Positions 59,479 to 64,000 of a stretch of 64,000 nucleotides of DNA are shown here, piece by piece. Within the stretch, counting starts at the first letter, position 1, and each line of letters begins with the position of its first letter. The notes under the pieces were generated by a model. It saw only the letters and a list, made by a program, of their open reading frames with translations. It was not told where the DNA came from and did not search any database. The DNA comes from Hsuehochloa calcarea. Taxonomy: Eukaryota; Streptophyta; Magnoliopsida; Poales; Poaceae. The stretch is from the NCBI GenBank assembly GCA_036346395.1, contig CM070615.1:7941534-8005533 (forward strand), in the 5' to 3' direction. Made by a program: the position numbers and the translations under genes.

Positions 59479-62055
59479 TGTAACACCCCAGCCCAACACT
59501 GAGCCTAGAATGCCACCACACTACGCTTTAAACTAATAATTATCGACACACTATATAATTACAGCAAGAAAACAATGATAATCATATCCATGGACCACAA
59601 AAGAGCAATGCATAATTATGGATCAAGAGATAATAAATAATCATTGGGAATTATAACCAGGTAAATAATCCAAAGTAGCATCAACCAATGAATCCAAATT
59701 ATTAAAGCAAATAGTCTAGTCCAAACATTGTCCTAAACTTTATTCAACCTCTAACATGTCCAGGAGTAATCCAATTCTGAATGAAAAGATTACGAAGGTA
59801 AATAATCATAAGTGGTCCATGTGCTCTACTGCTCTCGACCACGGCGCCTCGAAGATCACCTAAAGACAACAATAGAGCAAGGGTGAGTCCACGACTCAGC
59901 AAACACATCCATAAACAACGAACAATAATCAATCAACAGCATTCAATAACTTCATTATCATCAGAGGTACTTCTATTAACATTCACATGCAGTTATCTTC
60001 TCTTTGATTCACAACCATTAACCCTAATGTATCAATGCAAATCTAATCTATATGTCCACATGCACTTCTTTCGCGTATACCGGTATAGCATGAGTGAATG
60101 CTCGCGACAACATTCACTCTCAAGCCCGTTCCTCCTCAAGGATCGGGGACCTCCTCCACTCCCGTGGAGTTGTGATCAATAATGATCACCTTCTCTTATG
60201 CAAAGATGCTTATGAATGCAAACATGCAAACTCCATCATAAACATCATATCCAACTTTTCATCATGCTTGTCAACAAAGATATAAACATACCAATTATTT
60301 GTTTGCAATTAAACAAAATAAAAGCACAACAATAATGGTAATAGAAGATAAAGAAAAGCGTTGATCGATCAATGATCGTTTGTCTACCATGCACTTGCCT
60401 TTACTAGTTGCGACGCACAATTTGGCTAGCAGATGGCAACAAGTACGACGCCTCTCCTACATTAAATACACAAATCTCAATACAAACTACAGCATCATAA
60501 GAACAACAATCAATCGACATCGCTCCTACACGTCCCCAAATATACCACGAAACGCCGGTACCGAATAGTTACCCGTAGCTGACTTAGTGCTAAAACGAAC
60601 GTAACTTTTGACTCGAAAGTCCGATCACCACAAACCACCCCATTCTGGATTCTTCATAAAATTATCCACATTTTCTTAGATTACACAGACTTCTAATTAA
60701 ATCATCTAACCCTCCGTATTTAGCCCAGAAAGCCGATCTGTCCGCTTCGGAACAGCAGTCTTACTAAATTCATAACTTTTGTTTTACTCAACCAAAATTC
60801 GCGTTCTCAGATTCTACAGAACCATTGAACAATTAGCTACATCTTTCATGTAGATCAAAAACTCTAATTAAGCTATTTTATATTTTTAATCTACAGTCTA
60901 CCAAAACAGCGCCGAAAGACGACAACCGTAAAAACAGCGGTCTTCCGAAAATCATAACTCGAAATCTACTTGTCCGATCGACATGATTAAATATGCTATA
61001 GAAAGATATCGAAATTATCTACAATTAACTAGTAGACGATATTTTCAACATTCGTCATTAAGGTACCCGAATAAATCGTACACAGAACAACAGACTAAAC
61101 CAATCTACCTTTTCAATTTTCCCCGACTAGAAACGCTAAATAATTTCCCTTACAAACATGCTAGCTCTTCTGTCTCCATTAATTAACAGAACTAATTAAG
61201 CTACCCTTGCATGATTAGTAAATCACCATAGCTAACCATGTGAACGAAACTAATTAACCACAACCAAAATAGCTAATCAATCAATTTGTGAGCTAATTGA
61301 TTACTTACTCGGGAAGCTAGCAACCTGAGCACTAACCAACTACTAATTAGCAGAGTTTAATACATCTACTTCTAATACGGCACCTCTCAATGAATTACGT
61401 ATTCATATGTCTTGGGAAACCACCAGATCAAACACTCCCATTTACTATCCAACCAAGGCAAGGCAGTACGCCACTACACAATGAACTATGCAATCCAGTA
61501 TCCACCGAAGCTAACAATTGATTGCATGAAGACAAAAAGGACGGCAGTGTCTAGCAAATCAATAGACCTTGCCAAAAAAAAGGACGAGCAGCAATACTTT
61601 GGGCGAGAGCACAGCCTGGCCGAAGTCTTCACGCGGGGAGGGCAGGAGTCTCCACGCAGCTGCAGATGTTCGGCCGCGACCAGGAACATCACGCGGCGAT
61701 TCGGCTGGTAAGCGGCCGCGGCGAAGACAAAGAAGAGCAGGCAAAGACTCACCACGCGATGACGTAGCGACTTCGGCGGCGAAGACAAAGACGCAGATCT
61801 CACCCGCAGCGCCCACGCGCGAGGCAAGCTAGCGGCAAAGACTTTCGGCAACAACAGCATAATGAAAACGCCATTGGCTGGCGGCTTGGAAAGAAAAAGA
61901 AAAAGGCTAGGGTTTCTAGAGTTCCCAAGATCTATTTATATAGTCCTTAAAAAAACTCTGAAATTCTATTTTTTTTATACGTACTATTTTATTTAATTAC
62001 GCACCGATCCTTAAGACGTGATTATTAATATTTATTTATTTTTCAGAGTATTACA
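59479..62055 (-). repeat. LTR c of gypsy C (5' LTR in element orientation)
   Basis: 2,577 bp. It is followed on the plus-strand right by the target duplication ATAAC, and its inner side carries the intact primer-binding site. Small differences from LTRs a and b sit mostly at CAG/CTG, as at 60357-60385. Confidence 0.95.
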
Positions 62056-64000
62056 ATAACTTCTAAATTATTCTTAGTTGCAAAAACTCCCAAAACAAAT
62101 GAATGCGAAGCTCCAGAATCAAACAGAACTGATGCAAGTACTGAATTTACCATAAACTTACCCAGTACGACGTCGGGTGCTTCCTGTACTCCTTCCAGAG
62201 TGACATGGTTAACATGGCCTCTGACCACTGATTGCAGTGCTCCTCCAGTTTTGACCGGTAGCTTGAGAAGTCCCTTGAGAGTTGCTTTGCACTGGTGTCT
62301 TGGCTTGTGTAGCTCTAAGGTTGAAGTGTACTGGAGTTATCGTTCCATTCTGAGGGCATCGATTGGCAAAGTGCCCTAGCTGACGGCAGGTAAAACAAAC
62401 TCTAGGTCCATTCTGTGGGTTGCTTCCTGGTGTGGGGTTGGCTGGTACAGAACTGCGGAAGTTCTAAGAAACATGACGAGGTGTTGAAGTTGGTGTAGGC
62501 GTTCTAACAGAATTCTACGGTGAAAAACGGTTAAACTGTAGTGGAACCATTCTTACTTTCAGTTGTGGCTGGTGACTTCCTTGCTGGGCCATTCTGCGCT
62601 TGCGATTATCTTCCAATTACTTGCGCTTATGTTTCAGAATCAAAGCTTTGTTGATTAACTCCTGAAAATCTGAAAAGATATGGGCAATCAAGTTGACTTG
62701 CAGTCCAGTATTCAATCCTTTTAGAAAATGACTCTGACGAGCCTTGTCGGTGGTGACATCTTCTGCAGTATAGCGGGCAAGTTGAGAAAATTTATTGAGG
62801 TAGTAAGTCACTGACATTCCTCCTTACTTGAGAGCACGGAACTCATCCTTCTTCAATCCATGATTCCTTCCGGTACATGGTACTGACAAAAAGCAGTTGA
62901 GAATTCTTCCCAGTGATGTTTTGCGGTGTCTCATGCGTTGCACAGAAGTTTTCCCACCATTCGGCAGCTATGCCTTCCATCTGGTGAGTGGTGTATATGA
63001 CCTTCTCATGATCGCTGCATTGGGTGATCAGCAGCTTCCTCTCAATAACACGAAGCCAATCATCAGCTTCCACTGGTGAGACATGCCCAGAAAAAGTTGG
63101 TGGACGAGTTCTCATGAACTCAGCTAGCTTGGATGGCCCGTGGTGACCATGAGCGACTGGGGCTTCATTGTGATGATGATTGCTGTTATTCTGGTTGTTC
63201 ATAGTCTGTATTTGATTCATCATTGTATATATCAACTGAGTTTGAGCTACCATGAAAGATCCAAAGTTCTGTAGATCAACTGAAGGTGCTTGTGGTGGAA
63301 CTGCTCCTACGGGGGTTTGCTCATTTTCCTCTGACGCAGGGGTGCCAGAACCACTTGTGGCAGCTTGACGAGTCTGAACTATCTGATGAAACTCCATAGG
63401 TTAGATAAGGTAGCAAGCACAAGATGAGTTAGGAACAAGGTAGGGGTAGGTAAAACCCAATAAGCACAACTTCAAGAAAGCTCAACACAAATACTTATAT
63501 TAATTAAGATCTTAGCATGGCTGCAACAATTACCTAAGGGCCTTTGCAGCTCACACTTGCGCACAAGAAAATACGAACAAACTTAAACACACAAACTACC
63601 GCTTAAAGGGCGACTCTCCTAATCTTAAGACTGGCTAAGCCTAAAGACACGAGTGAACTACTCGATGAGATAGCCTCCATAGCCACAGCGGTGCTCCTTT
63701 CTTTGTAGACACAAAGCGAGATGTCATCCTTGCAAACTGATCTTGATGCCCCAGGACTGGTGCAACAGGAATAGGCCTCCCTGGTGTAGGTACAGCTGGC
63801 TCCTCAGGCTCTGTTGGCTCCACTGGTTCTTCTGGCTCTTCCGGTTCCTCGGCTTCTTCTGGCTCTACTTCTTCAGGATCTTCCTCCTCAAGGTCTTCAC
63901 CGTGCTCGTGCTGACCATAAAGAGTCTTTTCCAGAATGACGATCCTTTCTTCTGCCCTTTGCAGGGTCTCATAGGCGCACTCCAAATCTGTGGCGGTCAA
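62056..64000 (-). pseudogene. Gypsy B gag and protease start; gag N-terminus at right edge
   Basis: From the right: 64000-63641 encodes ECAYETLQRAEERIVILEKT followed by a long Glu/Pro-rich repeat (EEPEEPVEPTEPEEP). 63397-62843 encodes MEFHQIVQTRQ, a His/Asn-rich stretch, then GPSKLAEFMRTRPPTFSG and VEADDWLRVIERKL, the capsid region of plant gypsy Gag. 62817-62617 continues with YYLNKFSQLARYTAEDVTTD. A CCHC knuckle lies near 62350-62400. 62228-62043 holds the protease motif VLFDSGASHSF with an intact Asp-Ser-Gly. The frame is broken at a few places but better kept than in element A. Confidence 0.85.

Larger units (their letters stand above)
44247..62055 (-). mobile_element. Gypsy complex C: three LTRs and two internal domains in tandem
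   Basis: The whole 17.8-kb block is flanked by one perfect target duplication ATAAC. On the minus strand the order is LTR c (62055-59479), internal 2 (59478-54419), LTR b (54418-51850), internal 1 (51849-46816), LTR a (46815-44247). LTRs a and b are 2,569 bp and LTR c is 2,577 bp. Each begins TGTAATACTCTGAAAAATAA and ends GGTGTTACA in element orientation. Each internal domain has a primer-binding site next to its upstream LTR and a polypurine tract (AAGGGGGGTAGAA) next to its downstream LTR. No target duplication flanks LTR b, so this is one insertion followed by unequal LTR recombination, or an assembly duplication. Confidence 0.9.
41860..64000 (-). mobile_element. Gypsy element B, 3'-truncated and split by gypsy C; runs off right edge
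   Basis: Minus-strand gag-pol of the same broad family as element A. It is interrupted at 44246/62056 by gypsy C, with the target duplication ATAAC (44242-44246 and 62056-62060), and the protease frame continues across when the insert is removed. The 5' LTR and leader must lie beyond 64000. The 3' third of integrase, the tail and the 3' LTR are missing: at about 41860 the sequence changes to CACTA-derived exon. Its reading frames are fairly long with ordinary substitutions. Confidence 0.85.

Noticed and set aside
27890..64000. Endogenous pararetrovirus or other virus
   Set aside because: The reverse-transcriptase sequences lie between LTRs with target duplications, tRNA primer sites and integrase domains, which identify LTR retrotransposons.
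1..64000. CRISPR array, tRNA or rRNA genes, bacterial operons
   Set aside because: No regularly spaced repeat-spacer pattern, cloverleaf-type gene or rRNA sequence was seen; the composition and content are those of a plant nuclear genome.

Overview
This is plant nuclear DNA, almost certainly from a grass and most likely rice (Oryza). Three things point there: the first exon of a GDP-L-galactose phosphorylase (VTC2-type) gene in its monocot form, CACTA elements of rice type, and a small inverted-repeat element sitting inside a (TA)n microsatellite, as rice Micron elements do. The only ordinary host gene is this 5' end at the left edge. The rest is transposon sequence and decayed intergenic DNA. 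I found no bacterial-type operon, CRISPR array, rRNA or tRNA gene.

Layout. 1-940: minus-strand GDP-L-galactose phosphorylase (intron 1, coding exon 1, long 5' leader with an ATG-less upstream ORF, TATA box); the gene runs off the left edge. 1738-7305: a 5.6-kb CACTA DNA transposon that carries a spliced-gene fragment of a plasma-membrane H+-ATPase and another unrecognised exon (a Pack-CACTA), plus a 0.7-kb GA-rich minisatellite. 7306-13982: decayed intergenic DNA holding a MADS-box first-exon remnant, the right end of a second CACTA and a complete 456-bp mini-CACTA. 13983-25142: an old Ty1/copia element (209-bp LTRs) split by a second copia element at 17934-24065 (exact 5-bp target duplication GGATC).

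27890-40094: a plus-strand Ty3/gypsy element with very long LTRs (3.27 and 3.28 kb; target duplication GTCCA), inserted in an older LTR remnant. 40206-41860: remains of a CACTA element with ACAGACGGTT-type subterminal repeats, a Micron-like MITE and exons of a Ulp1-type cysteine protease. 41860-64000: a minus-strand gypsy element related to the one at 27890-40094. It has lost its 3' end and is split by a 17.8-kb gypsy complex of another family (44247-62055; target duplication ATAAC) with three LTRs and two internal domains.

The most useful observation concerns sequence quality as much as biology. The paired LTRs and duplicated internal domains of the young gypsy elements differ from each other mainly at CAG/CTG (and CCG) trinucleotides, with odd changes such as CAG to CGG, CGA, CGAG or CG. 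Even the tRNA primer-binding sites show it. This is not the cytosine-deamination pattern that the older copia element shows. It looks like uncorrected long-read basecalling error at CHG-methylated sites in multicopy transposons. Many frameshifts in these elements, and any LTR-based age, should therefore be distrusted until checked. I did not find a convincing new biological system.
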